NCBI GenBank assembly: GCA_964624795.1
Contig: CAZUZS010000062.1
Location: forward strand, 1-30,718
Length of the DNA stretch: 30,718 nt
Direction: 5' to 3'
Source of the DNA: CAZUZS01 sp964624795
Lineage (GTDB): Bacteria; Calditrichota; Calditrichia; RBG-13-44-9
Made by a program: the position numbers and the translations under genes. The number at the start of each line of letters is the position of its first letter. Positions within the stretch are counted from its first letter, which is position 1. Below the pieces are notes generated by a model, which ran no database searches, had not been told where the DNA came from, and worked only from the letters and a program-made list of their open reading frames with translations. This document shows, in pieces, positions 17,121 through 24,013 of this stretch.

Positions 17121-17643
17121 TGTAGAATCCTGATTATTATGTTCATACCGATAACAATTTTTACTTATTTAAAGATCTATATTCGGTGCCGGAAAGTAAC
17201 AAACACGATGTAAATGTGGGGTTGAGAGGCAGGTGAGTTACCTGGATTTTCTCGTTGTGTGGCAATTCCACTGGATAGGTCCTGTTTTTCATCTCCGGTT
17301 CCGCTCTGATACATCATCCCTTCCAATCGCTGTCGTTGCAGCTTATGCCCGCGCACGGCAATACTGCAAGACCAATATCGATATGAACTGCATTCAAACC
17401 AAGGCCAATATTGACATTTTTCCCGGACTGTCAAATCCGCAATGACTAACCGGCATGCTGCGAGCCGATTGGCCTAAATTCGCAAGATCGATTTACCGTC
17501 CAACGCGTTCAGAATCTATGTTTGCTCTAACACTTGCCTCTCAAAATCTGAGGCGGTTTTTTCCTAGGCGTGTTTGGCCCATATTTACAGGAAATCGGAC
17601 GTTAAGGTGATCTATTGTTCGCAGGCTCCCCAAAAATGAGAAT
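17121..17643. other. Intergenic region upstream of the GH-D lipoprotein gene
   Basis: I find no credible gene on either strand. An 85-codon minus-strand frame (17177-17434) has no motif, no good ribosome site and odd composition. The stretch contains one terminator-like hairpin on the plus strand and probably the promoter of the downstream lipoprotein gene. It may be decayed sequence continuous with the M1 peptidase remnant beside it. Confidence 0.5.
17536..17562 (+). terminator. Terminator-like hairpin on the plus strand
   Basis: GCCTC (17536-17540) pairs with GAGGC (17550-17554) and is followed by a TTTTTT run (17557-17562). The orientation is plus, yet no intact plus-strand gene lies upstream. 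It may be left over from a lost gene or be a chance hairpin. Confidence 0.35.
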
Positions 17644-17930
17644 CTAATTTATTTTTTCCAATCGATGTCTACGTTCCGTCAGCAATGCACACCCTGCATC
17701 GTGAATCACATCCTGCGCATTCTCACCGGATCGATTGATACCTTTGATGGGAGGCAAGCTCGACATCCTGCTTAATTTGGGTTTATAAGCGATTGAAAGG
17801 CGGCCTTCCCTATCCGCTGCCGTACGGCACGCGGTGCGCCGTATTCTGCAAATCCTTCATTCAGCCAATCTTCCCAGGTATCGGTCGGCGCATTGGACCA
17901 CCATAAATGGGAAAATTCAATCATTCTGAT
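17644..17930 (-). pseudogene. Remnant of an M1-family metallopeptidase gene
   Basis: Two minus-strand reading frames together resemble the catalytic core of gluzincin M1 aminopeptidases. The first (17924 to 17772) reads EFSHLWWSNAP then WLNEGFAEYGA, matching the HExxH-WW and downstream zinc-ligand WLNEGFAEY motifs. The first zinc His is replaced (IEFSH). The second (17784 to 17644), shifted by one frame, reads LPPIKGINRSGENAQD and GCALLTERRHRL. These fit the following helices of the family (KG..LL..LR). There is no N-terminal domain, an in-frame stop lies just upstream of the ATG, and a frameshift separates the halves. It is therefore a decayed gene fragment between the amidohydrolase and glycosidase genes. 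Confidence 0.7.
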
Positions 17931-17970
17931 GAGAGAACCTTAGAGATCTTTCAGACATCGCGACCTGGTT

Positions 17971-19068
17971 TTAAATCCCGGTGAACATTCCTAAAATTTT
18001 CTGGGCGTTCTTGTTATAGATTTTCTCCAGCACCTCATCCGGCAGGTAAACCCCGTAAATCATCCAGCGACCCTGCAGGTGATGCCCGGCGCTGGGATCG
18101 AAATATTCGTCGTCCGTTTCCAGGAAACGATAGTACACGCGATATGATTCTGCATTGGGCGGCGTGTCCGTTCCAAACAAAACCCGGTCCTGGTACTTAA
18201 TCAGAAATTTGCGGGCGGTGCGCGGCTGACGACCCAATTCACTGATGCGCGCATCGATGTCAACGTAAAAGTTCGGATAGGCATCCAGCCAGTTTGCCAC
18301 CTGGTCCAGCTCTTCCGGTAAATTACCCATGTGTGCGCCAATAAAAATGGTATTGGGATGCCTGGCAATCACCCGGTTTCGCTGTGCCAGGATTTCTTCC
18401 TTGGATGGAAACTGATCGCCATAAAACGCCCAATCGGGGTGGGCGCCAAGCTCGTCATATCGCTCGTTATATTTATCAACAGGTGTAAAAAACGCCTTGG
18501 GATCGGAAACATGGATCATGACCGGAATATGCAGTTCCCCGCATTTTTCCCATATTGGATCGATTCGCGGGTCATCCACCGGAACCAGTTTGCCGCTTTT
18601 GTCCCGCTCCGTAAGACCCAGATTTTTGGCGATCTTCAGCCCTCGCACTCCCATTTTCACGGCCTCTTCCAGCCTTTTTGCTTCTTTCTTCCCAAAATCC
18701 GGCTCATCAATTTTACTGAAATCCGGCCGGAAAAACAGCAGGAAGCGATCCTTCGAGACGCTCTGCGATTTTGCCAGGTGCTTTTTATAAAAATCGTCCT
18801 TCGAATTCACATCCAGGCTTACACATTTCCAGACACCGGCCTTGTCCATTTCCTCAAGATATTTCTCGGTGTTTTCCAGGCGGCCCAGGTGGTTGTGGAT
18901 GTCGATTACCGGGAACTTGGGCCTCAAGACCCGGGTCTCTTTTACCACTAATTGGCTTTTCGGCTGCCAGTCCAGCAGCTTCAGGTCGCCTTCCTGCGCT
19001 TTTGCCGCAAATACAAACATGCATACAAACGATAGCGAAACGAACATACTGATTCCTTTGGTTTTCAT
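17971..19068 (-). CDS. Exported amidohydrolase (Amidohydro_2 type)
   Basis: The 365-residue protein has a Sec signal (about 5-24, AAKAQ). The metal-dependent hydrolase barrel shows FPVIDIHNHLGRL (HxH at 58 and 60), IPVMIHVSDP (His186), FIGAHMGNLPEEL (His246) and RVLFGTDTPP (Asp301). These are the ligands expected in the amidohydrolase_2 family, which includes decarboxylases and lactone or amide hydrolases. The family does not fix the reaction. An exported copy beside sugar genes suggests it hydrolyses a lactone or acyl group on the substrate, which is inference. AAGGAG lies about 9 bases before the ATG. It is the first (most upstream) gene of the locus. Confidence 0.87.
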   Translation of the reverse strand: MKTKGISMFVSLSFVCMFVFAAKAQEGDLKLLDWQPKSQLVVKETRVLRPKFPVIDIHNHLGRLENTEKYLEEMDKAGVWKCVSLDVNSKDDFYKKHLAKSQSVSKDRFLLFFRPDFSKIDEPDFGKKEAKRLEEAVKMGVRGLKIAKNLGLTERDKSGKLVPVDDPRIDPIWEKCGELHIPVMIHVSDPKAFFTPVDKYNERYDELGAHPDWAFYGDQFPSKEEILAQRNRVIARHPNTIFIGAHMGNLPEELDQVANWLDAYPNFYVDIDARISELGRQPRTARKFLIKYQDRVLFGTDTPPNAESYRVYYRFLETDDEYFDPSAGHHLQGRWMIYGVYLPDEVLEKIYNKNAQKILGMFTGI

Positions 19069-19480
19069 CTGGTGTTTCTCCTTAATAGTTGGATTCTCCT
19101 TTGCCAGCCCAATCTTTGTGTTTCTCTCAAAGCGCTGAAACCATCATGAAGATACAAACACAAACTCATCCTGCGCCAGGGAAATTCCAAAATGGACAAT
19201 CACCGGCTGGTATCCGCATCCGATCTGTAGCGGTGAATTTCATCTTTATATTCAATATCAAGGCTTTTGAGAACCAGCCTCCCGGTATGTGTTTCAGGGA
19301 ATCTCATGCAATCCCATCGTTGAGATACTTTTTGCCGGCTATATCTCCCTTTGCCATTGCCGGAATCCAAACGGTGAAAATGCGGGAATTGAGTTGGAGA
19401 TGTTGCATGGTGCGAACGTTACACAAAGTGAAAGCCGGCAGAATACCTGTTGCAGGGCGTAGGCGGCGCTTCGATACGCC
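19069..19480. other. Intergenic stretch before the first scaffold gap
   Basis: No gene is supported. The promoter of the amidohydrolase gene should lie at its left end. Its right end (GCTTCGATACGCC, next to the N run) resembles part of the 40-base repeat found on the other side of the gap, so the gap is probably repeat-caused. Confidence 0.5.
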
Positions 19481-19580
19481 NNNNNNNNNNNNNNNNNNNN
19501 NNNNNNNNNNNNNNNNNNNNNNNNNNNNNNNNNNNNNNNNNNNNNNNNNNNNNNNNNNNNNNNNNNNNNNNNNNNNNNNN
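19481..19580. other. Scaffold gap (100 N)
   Basis: Exactly 100 undetermined bases, a conventional gap size. Real length and content are unknown. Confidence 0.98.
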
Positions 19581-19599
19581 ACGCCGGGTTGGATGCATT

Positions 19600-19639
19600 G
19601 CCGGTCGTCGAGTAGCGCCAGCGCGGTTTGTATCGAGAG
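19600..19639 (+). repeat. 40-base repeat unit, single copy beside gap
   Basis: This unit begins GCCGGTCGTCGAGTAGC and ends GTATCGAGAG. The first 17 bases are identical to those of the first unit at 19930. A truncated further copy appears to follow (GCAGGTCGCAAACC). From here to about 19860 the DNA is AT-rich with many AAGGTT/AACCTT motifs. These include an 11-base inverted repeat, AACCTTAGTAG (19697-19707) facing CTACTAAGGTT (19824-19834), and no gene. Confidence 0.75.
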
Positions 19640-19929
19640 GCAGGTCGCAAACCACCGCGCTCGTACTTCCCCGCCAAAACCTTATTCGATTCTTTTAACC
19701 TTAGTAGAAATCAGGAATCAAAACCAATCGACCTTATTAGCTTATTCAAGGCTATCCCAAATCAGGAAAATATTGTTGATGTGAAATAAGGTAATAAGGT
19801 TTTGTATTGCGGGATCATCTGTGCTACTAAGGTTGCCAAATAAAATAAGGTTAACAATTAGCCGCCGGCGACAATCGCCCATTCGCCCTACTCTCCCGCG
19901 CCGCTTCACCTACTGGAAAACCCGTAATT

Positions 19930-20050
19930 GCCGGTCGTCGAGTAGCACCGGCACGGTGAGTATCGAGATGCCGGTCACCTAATAACACCGGCGAATCGCG
20001 TATCGAGACGGCAATCGCAGAGCAACTCCGGGAACGGAGCGTATCGAGAT
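19930..20050 (+). repeat. Tandem array of three degenerate 40-41-base repeats
   Basis: Three units start at 19930, 19970 and 20010. Each begins with GCCGGTC or a variant, has CCGG in the middle, and ends GTATCGAGA. A partial fourth follows (GCCGCCC). GTCGAGTAGC and GTATCGAGAC-like ends occur in dispersed palindromic repeats of many bacteria. Open frames crossing this array are repeat artefacts. Confidence 0.8.
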
Positions 20051-20195
20051 GCCGCCCTGCCCCATATTCCACACCCTCTGCTGCCGCTCTCTCCTCCGGC
20101 AACGATCAATAAATAAAGGGACGAGGCGCATTATTATCGAACAATTCACCATACTATGCTTATCAATCTTAAAATTTCTCCCGTAAACTTGTTCA

Positions 20196-20234
20196 TTTCA
20201 CCATGGTGTTTTGCCTGTTTCACCATGGTGTTTT
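20196..20234. promoter_or_regulatory. Doubled palindromic site, possible operator pair
   Basis: The 17-base sequence TTTCACCATGGTGTTTT occurs twice without change (20196-20212 and 20218-20234). Each copy contains the perfect palindrome CACCATGGTG. The centres are 22 bases apart, about two helical turns, so two dimers could bind the same face. It lies downstream of the HU-like gene. No regulator is identified, and a dispersed repeat is the alternative. Confidence 0.45.
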
Positions 20235-20309
20235 CAGAATTTCTACTGATCTTTTATGTAATTGTCCCTATTAAATCATTAAATTCAAACTGTTCTATAT
20301 TTTTGATGC

Positions 20310-20329
20310 AGGAAGGATTTATCCTTCCT
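20310..20329 (-). terminator. Hairpin spanning the HU-like stop codon
   Basis: AGGAAGGAT and ATCCTTCCT form a perfect 9-base stem with only TT between them, and the stop codon of the HU-like gene (20321-20319) lies at the tip. No T-run follows on the minus strand, so intrinsic termination would be weak. It may instead protect the transcript 3' end. Confidence 0.45.
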
Positions 20330-20708
20330 CCTTCACATATTTGATGTCGGCAAGTATTTTCCTCAGGATCTTGGAAGCGCGAAAACGGAGCCGGTTATTC
20401 AATATATGGGAAGAAGCGGTTATTGCATTCTTATCCTCCGATCCCCTGGCCTTTACCGTAAGATAGAGGCTGCCCAGTTCACCTAAGCGAATGATTTCGC
20501 CGTTCGCAATGTGAACCGGAATCCGCTGCAGCAGGCCTTCTATGACCGCCATGGTGTCGATAGTGCTGACCGTCGATATCCCGGAGATTTCAGCCGCCAA
20601 TCCCCTGATATCAATTTCGCCCGAATATTTTATCCGGGGATAATAGGTTACCGGGTCGCCCGGTTTGGAAGGAATTCGATACGGAACAACGATGTACTTA
20701 ACAGGCAT
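20319..20708 (-). CDS. HU-related DNA-binding protein (Bacteroidota HU-HIG type)
   Basis: The 129-residue protein opens MPVKYIVVPYRIPSKPGDPVTYYPR and continues with SGEIDIRGLAAEISGISTVS, IDTMAVIEGLLQRIPVHI, and GEIIRLGELGSLYLTVKARGSE. This is the layout of the histone-like HU-related family common in Bacteroidota, longer at the N-terminus than ordinary HU. It should bind and bend DNA in the nucleoid. GGGAG lies about 9 bases before the ATG. Upstream DNA holds clustered CGGTTT motifs. Such genes often come in several copies and sit near mobile or accessory DNA, as here. Confidence 0.88.
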   Translation of the reverse strand: MPVKYIVVPYRIPSKPGDPVTYYPRIKYSGEIDIRGLAAEISGISTVSTIDTMAVIEGLLQRIPVHIANGEIIRLGELGSLYLTVKARGSEDKNAITASSHILNNRLRFRASKILRKILADIKYVKEEG

Positions 20709-21077
20709 ATTCTTATGCTCCCTTTTTATGATGAATCGGTTGAACTAATGTTGGCGGCTTGCACCCGGTTTCAGTGGTCCGGCCCGGATTGAGAAATTCG
20801 GTTTATTTCCCGGTTTGACCGGTTCCTCTATGCATCGCAGATTTTAGTCCGGTTTTAATTTGGATAATAATATACAAACGCGAGGAAAATTAAAAAATAA
20901 AATATGAGATCAAACAACGTATATTTGCCTGATTTTAAATGCATGAAAAAACGCCGGGTTTAGCCTTTTTGCGGGAACAGGACGTGACACTCCCGGCAGC
21001 CTTGTCAGCGTTCACTTAATAACCGTCTGCCAAAGTTCCGGAGCCCAAATCCGAAAGAACAGGCCAGTCCAATTTAC

Positions 21078-21113
21078 AAAAAAAGCCCCGTCATTTCACC
21101 CTGACGGAGCTTT
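21078..21113 (-). terminator. Hairpin terminator
   Basis: CCGTCA (21087-21092) pairs with TGACGG (21102-21107), extended by AAAGC/GCTTT-like flanks. The A7 run at 21078-21084 reads as T7 after the stem on the minus strand. It could end transcripts entering from the WD40 remnant side. Confidence 0.6.
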
Positions 21114-21243
21114 GCAATGGTTTATCAAGTCATTCGCTAAAAACAGGCGAACCAAGGATCTTATTTTATGATTATCGCGTTGCGCTAATTAATTTTCGAT
21201 GCAAAGATACCATCCATATTGCATAATTTGCAGAATGTCTGTC

Positions 21244-21275
21244 ATTCCGAATCCCGCTTTGGCGGGGTGTGGAAT
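21244..21275. repeat. REP-like hairpin repeat
   Basis: ATTCC-GAAT-CCCGC, then a TTT loop, then GGCGGG-GTGT-GGAAT, form an imperfect hairpin. The phrase GTCATTCCGAATCCCGC resembles dispersed GTCATTCCGA repeats found in many bacterial genomes. Confidence 0.55.
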
Positions 21276-21512
21276 CTTATTTAGATTTCTCGCTAACACT
21301 TGTGGCACAGCCATCCCAATGGGAAAATAACAATTACTTATGCTCATTTATTATTGTATTTGAATTTTTAATGAGCACAACGGATTAATTGTATTCTGTT
21401 TTCTATCTTCCTCCGGTAACAGTGCCAAAACGCCAAAAGCTTTGGATTCGCTCCCATCGGACACAGGTAAAAACGAATCATCACAACAATTAATGAACCA
21501 ATTCGATTGATT

Positions 21513-21752
21513 TCAAGGGATCCATTTCCATACCTTTTTTAATTGCCAGGCCAGAATTCTCCCATCATGCGACATGCTGCCACCGTAAATAACCTTTGAA
21601 TTCCCCGACCTATTAAATAAATCGATTCCTATGATATTACCCTGATGACTGTATTTGAAGAATAACATGGAATAGTTTGATAGGGACCAAATAGCCACCC
21701 GGCCATCCTGGTATCCGCTTATCAAATATTTTCCGCTGGATTCGGCCGCCAT
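21513..21752 (-). pseudogene. C-terminal fragment of a WD40-repeat protein gene
   Basis: The 79 residues contain SGKYLISGYQDGRVAIWSLS and SHDGRILAWQLKK, the typical GK.L.SG..DG.V.IW strands of WD40 blades. The similarity continues a few codons upstream of the first ATG (VTTMAAESSGKYL). It then runs into a stop within DNA that belongs to the neighbouring transposase fragment. The true start and most propellers are missing, so this is a gene tail cut by rearrangement. No function is assigned. Confidence 0.7.
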
Positions 21753-21784
21753 TGTTGTGACGGCGGCGGGAAGCTGGCGGTGAG

Positions 21785-22030
21785 TTGGAAGATAAGGTAG
21801 TTATTCAGCCCAATTTGGATGCCGCACTTCCCGCAGAGGTAAAAGCCGTTATCAGATATGCCTTGCAGCATCCCCGGGATGGCTACCATCGGCTGGCCTA
21901 CATGATGATGGACAAGGATGTGGTATGTCTTTCTCCCAGCAGTGTCTACCGGATCCTGAGTTCGGCGGATTTATTGTATCGTTTCAAACAGAGCAGCAAA
22001 AGCAGCGGCGCGGCTTTTTGCGTTCGCTGA
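21785..22030 (+). mobile_element. Fragment of an IS3-type transposase (OrfB) gene
   Basis: The plus-strand frame (81 codons from a TTG) reads VKAVIRYALQHPRDGYHRLA, YMMMDKDVV and SPSSVYRILSSADLLYRF. This is the N-terminal HTH_21 region of IS3-family OrfB proteins (HPREGYRRL and SP.SVYRVL..AGLL). The DDE catalytic core that should follow is absent. After KQSSKSSG the sequence switches, near 22003-22010, to what I read as half of an integron attC site. It is a dead remnant abutting the WD40 fragment on one side and the cassette array on the other. Confidence 0.75.
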
Positions 22031-22047
22031 ATTAGCCTTGTTATGTC
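22000..22047 (-). other. Partial attC-like site after the acetyltransferase gene
   Basis: On the minus strand, 12 bases after the GNAT stop codon, the sequence reads ACATAACAAGGCTAATTC and then GCGAACGCAAAAAGCCGCG. This matches the 5' half of many integron attC sites (R'' box ACATAAC, then AAGGC). The matching 3' half is missing where the transposase fragment begins, so the site appears truncated. Confidence 0.5.
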
Positions 22048-22058
22048 GTCCTCTTTAA

Positions 22059-22595
22059 TTACCAATAGGCCGGATCATTGAATTCCTTAACGCATGTAGG
22101 ACGTTCTTTGATACTCGCAATTGGCTCTCCTGTTAAGGACTGGCCCAGCCAACCTTCTGGCATTGAAAGCGTAATCGGAGCCTGGATGACACTTTCTGAC
22201 AAAGCTCTGAATCCCACTTTTGAGTAATAAGATGGATCACCATATGTGATAACTACGGCCACGGATCTATTTTTCAGTTCATTAAGGCCAAAATTTATAA
22301 GCGCCTGACCGATGCCCTTTCTCTGATGTTCTTTTCTTACAGCAACAGGTGCAAGCATGTAAACCCGAATAGCCTCATTGAACCGAAGACGAGTAAAGAA
22401 AATAGACCCAATAATTGATTCACCATCATAAGCTCCGAAACAGACGATATCTTGATTATCGATTCCTGACGATAATTTTGAGACCAGATTACCAATCAAC
22501 CGGCCTTCCTTCTCTCCCTCAGATAATGTGAATGCAGACGTAAAAAGGGTTGTTAATTCGCCCTGGCTTTTTTTATTAAGAATTTTGTGATTCAT
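22059..22595 (-). CDS. GNAT-family N-acetyltransferase (YhbS-like)
   Basis: The 178-residue protein carries the GNAT acetyl-CoA motif in MLAPVAVRKEHQRKGIGQAL (R/Q-x-x-G-x-G/A as RKGIGQA). It also has VVITYGDPSYYSKVGF, as in YhbS-like enzymes. Its acceptor substrate is unknown. Single-gene acetyltransferases are among the commonest integron cassette products. It stands alone between attC-like sites on the minus strand, with no visible promoter of its own. The start at 22595 follows ATAAGGT, a weak ribosome site. Confidence 0.88.
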   Translation of the reverse strand: MNHKILNKKSQGELTTLFTSAFTLSEGEKEGRLIGNLVSKLSSGIDNQDIVCFGAYDGESIIGSIFFTRLRFNEAIRVYMLAPVAVRKEHQRKGIGQALINFGLNELKNRSVAVVITYGDPSYYSKVGFRALSESVIQAPITLSMPEGWLGQSLTGEPIASIKERPTCVKEFNDPAYW

Positions 22596-22620
22596 ACCTT
22601 ATCTTTACTAATCAGCTTTT

Positions 22621-22706
22621 GGACATAATCACAGCGCTCACCTGCGGAGCGGACGGCAAGCCGCAGGCTTGATGGCCGCGCCGTCAGGTGAAGTGCCTTG
22701 TTCCGA
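22621..22706 (-). other. attC-like recombination site upstream of the acetyltransferase gene
   Basis: Read on the minus strand, TCGGAAC AAGGC (R''/L'' side) leads into TTCACCTGACGGC. A central CAAGCC-GCA-GGCTTG hairpin (22657-22671) follows, then GCAGGTGAGCGCTGTG and ATTATGTCC (R' side). TCACCTG and CAGGTGA form a perfect outer arm. The length of about 86 bases, imperfect palindromy and end motifs fit an attC site belonging to a cassette that lies in the following N gap. Confidence 0.6.
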
Positions 22707-22766
22707 GGCGCGCTTCGCGCCGAGCGACAAGACCGCGAACAAAGGGAGCGCCGCGATTCCGGCGGA

Positions 22767-22866
22767 NNNNNNNNNNNNNNNNNNNNNNNNNNNNNNNNNN
22801 NNNNNNNNNNNNNNNNNNNNNNNNNNNNNNNNNNNNNNNNNNNNNNNNNNNNNNNNNNNNNNNNNN
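22767..22866. other. Scaffold gap (100 N)
   Basis: Exactly 100 N inside the cassette-like region. At least one cassette ORF is probably missing here. Between the gap and the next attC-like site (22867-22985) I see no gene. Confidence 0.98.
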
Positions 22867-22985
22867 ATTCTGTTGTTCTATCTAACGTGACAAGTTATTA
22901 TTATTTTTATTGACTCACAATGTATTGGCTCGGTTGAAATGAGACTTTTAAAAAAATTTGCCTAATTGTCCGGCCCGGCGACTGC

Positions 22986-23040
22986 GTTCAACAAGGATTC
23001 AAACTCGGCTCCGCTCGCTTGAATCCTTATTTTGTCAAAC
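22986..23040 (-). other. attC-like site overlapping a cassette ORF stop codon
   Basis: On the minus strand GTTTGAC (R'' like) is followed by AAGGATTCAA, a 16-base loop, TTGAATCCTT, and directly GTTGAAC. GTTGAAC matches the GTTRRRY core exactly. The TGA of the 117-residue ORF lies within the first box. The loop and arms are nearly identical to those of the next site at 23691-23788. Confidence 0.65.
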
Positions 23041-23388
23041 TTCTATTTCTTCGATTTTCTCATCTCCCAGATCATAAACCATGCTGCAGAACGTAATATC
23101 AAACCATTCTTTAAACAAAGCGAAGTCTCTTTTTCGCGGCCACAGTTTTTTATCCGTAATCCATCCTGACAATTCATTCTCTAAAATATCTTTGTAGAAT
23201 TCTTCAAGAATTTCATTTTTCATTTCTTCATCATCTATTTCAGGAATCAAGTAAATAGTCGGATCACTATTCATTTCTTCAATTCCCTTATCTCCGCTTG
23301 TGATGTCACCAATTGTTGCTATAAGATATTCTTGGAACTTTTTGGTTCCTTTTATCAATATTGCAGATCTGTTGATTTCGTATGCCAT
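23035..23388 (-). CDS. Hypothetical acidic protein, putative cassette gene
   Basis: This 117-residue protein is not recognised. It starts MAYEINRSAILIKGTKKFQEYL, is rich in Glu/Asp (PEIDDEEMKNEILEEF) and has a Trp/Lys patch (ITDKKLWPRKRDFALFKEWF) near the middle, with no membrane segment. It is soluble and probably compact. Its stop codon lies inside an attC-like site, and an 80-residue ORF ends 32 bases upstream, so the two may form one two-gene cassette. A toxin-antitoxin or modifier pair is possible, but nothing in the sequence proves it. Confidence 0.65.
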   Translation of the reverse strand: MAYEINRSAILIKGTKKFQEYLIATIGDITSGDKGIEEMNSDPTIYLIPEIDDEEMKNEILEEFYKDILENELSGWITDKKLWPRKRDFALFKEWFDITFCSMVYDLGDEKIEEIEV

Positions 23389-23420
23389 GACTTTCCAACC
23401 CCAGCTTCTCTGTCTTATTA

Positions 23421-23663
23421 TCAGTGCCCCAAGCTCATTTTTCTGGATTTAAAAGGCATAAGGTAAGGTCTCGCAATTCCGCTCCCTCCAATCGGGAGCC
23501 CGATTTGATTATAGTCAGCTGGATATTGGTGAGCATATTCTATTGCTATTTGATAGGCCGTGAGAAATGGTCTCCCCATATGATGATCCTCTCGATAGTA
23601 GGTTACTTCTTGAAGGATTTGACGGATTCGCTCCTCGAACGCAAAATCTTCCCATTGAGACAT
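23421..23663 (-). CDS. Hypothetical small protein, putative cassette gene
   Basis: I prefer the ATG at 23663 (80 residues) over a GTG at 23675, because GAGGTGG lies 8 bases before it. The protein begins MSQWEDFAFEERIRQILQEV and has PFLTAYQIAIEYAHQYP and a Gly-rich GLPIGGSGIARP segment. I recall no family with certainty. It has no signal peptide or membrane helix. It is the upstream partner of the 117-residue ORF. Confidence 0.6.
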   Translation of the reverse strand: MSQWEDFAFEERIRQILQEVTYYREDHHMGRPFLTAYQIAIEYAHQYPADYNQIGLPIGGSGIARPYLMPFKSRKMSLGH

Positions 23664-23690
23664 TTTGTTTACCACCTCTTTTTAATTTAT

Positions 23691-23788
23691 GACTAACCAA
23701 GGTTCCAACCGCCGCTTTGATCCGACAGCTTACTTCGACATTGGATTCAAACCCGGCAGCGCTCGCTTGAATCCTTATTATGTTATTA
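23691..23788 (-). other. attC-like recombination site
   Basis: On the minus strand the order is TAATAAC (R''), AAGGATTC (L'', 23776-23769), a long imperfect palindrome, GAACCTT (L', 23705-23699) and GTTAGTC (R', 23697-23691). AAGG-A-TTC pairs with GAACCTT leaving one unpaired base, the hallmark extrahelical base of attC sites. An inner arm GGATTCAA/TTGAATCC is shared with the site at 22986-23040. Length is about 98 bases. Confidence 0.65.
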
Positions 23789-23824
23789 AATCCTGTTAAC
23801 TAAAAAAATTAGAACCGATGCCCT

Positions 23825-24013
23825 TTATCGATATTTGGTAAATTTGTATCGATCGGCAAGTCTCATCCTTTCATCTTGCGATAAAGATGTGAAATAGCTT
23901 TTCCAGCCGGGGCAAAAGTTTATATGCCAGCGCCAGAGTCGCCCTAAGAATGATTTGGGCTTGTTGTCATATTTGGCCCTCCAGGCACAGTTTGCGCAGT
24001 TTTCATCAGGCAT
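23825..24013 (-). CDS. Small Cys/His protein, putative cassette gene
   Basis: The 62-residue product has MPDENCANCAWRAKYDNKP with Cys6 and Cys9, then LWRWHINFCPGW with His30 and Cys34. This is a plausible CxxC...HxxxC metal site. The C-terminus (SLSQDERMRLADRYKFTKYR) is basic and helical. GGAG lies about 10 bases before the ATG. The pattern looks like a conserved small zinc-binding protein, but I cannot name a family. It lies upstream of an attC-like site, consistent with a cassette. Confidence 0.65.
   Translation of the reverse strand: MPDENCANCAWRAKYDNKPKSFLGRLWRWHINFCPGWKSYFTSLSQDERMRLADRYKFTKYR

Larger units (their letters stand above)
20709..21512. other. Long non-coding stretch with repeats and a terminator
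   Basis: No gene is supported over about 800 bases. I see four CGGTTT copies between 20766 and 20855 upstream of the HU-like gene, a hairpin terminator at 21078-21113 and a REP-like hairpin at 21244-21275. The remainder is AT-rich without recognisable signals. Confidence 0.55.

Noticed and set aside
17177..17434. An 85-codon minus-strand frame
   Set aside because: Odd amino-acid composition with no motif, and no ribosome site; probably chance in non-coding DNA.
19089..19784. Open frames running through the 100 N gap
   Set aside because: The coding continuity is produced by translating N as X; the flanks are repeat DNA.
19851..20102. An 83-codon frame with RYR-SIRD-like repeats
   Set aside because: It is a translation of the tandem 40-base repeat, not a protein gene.
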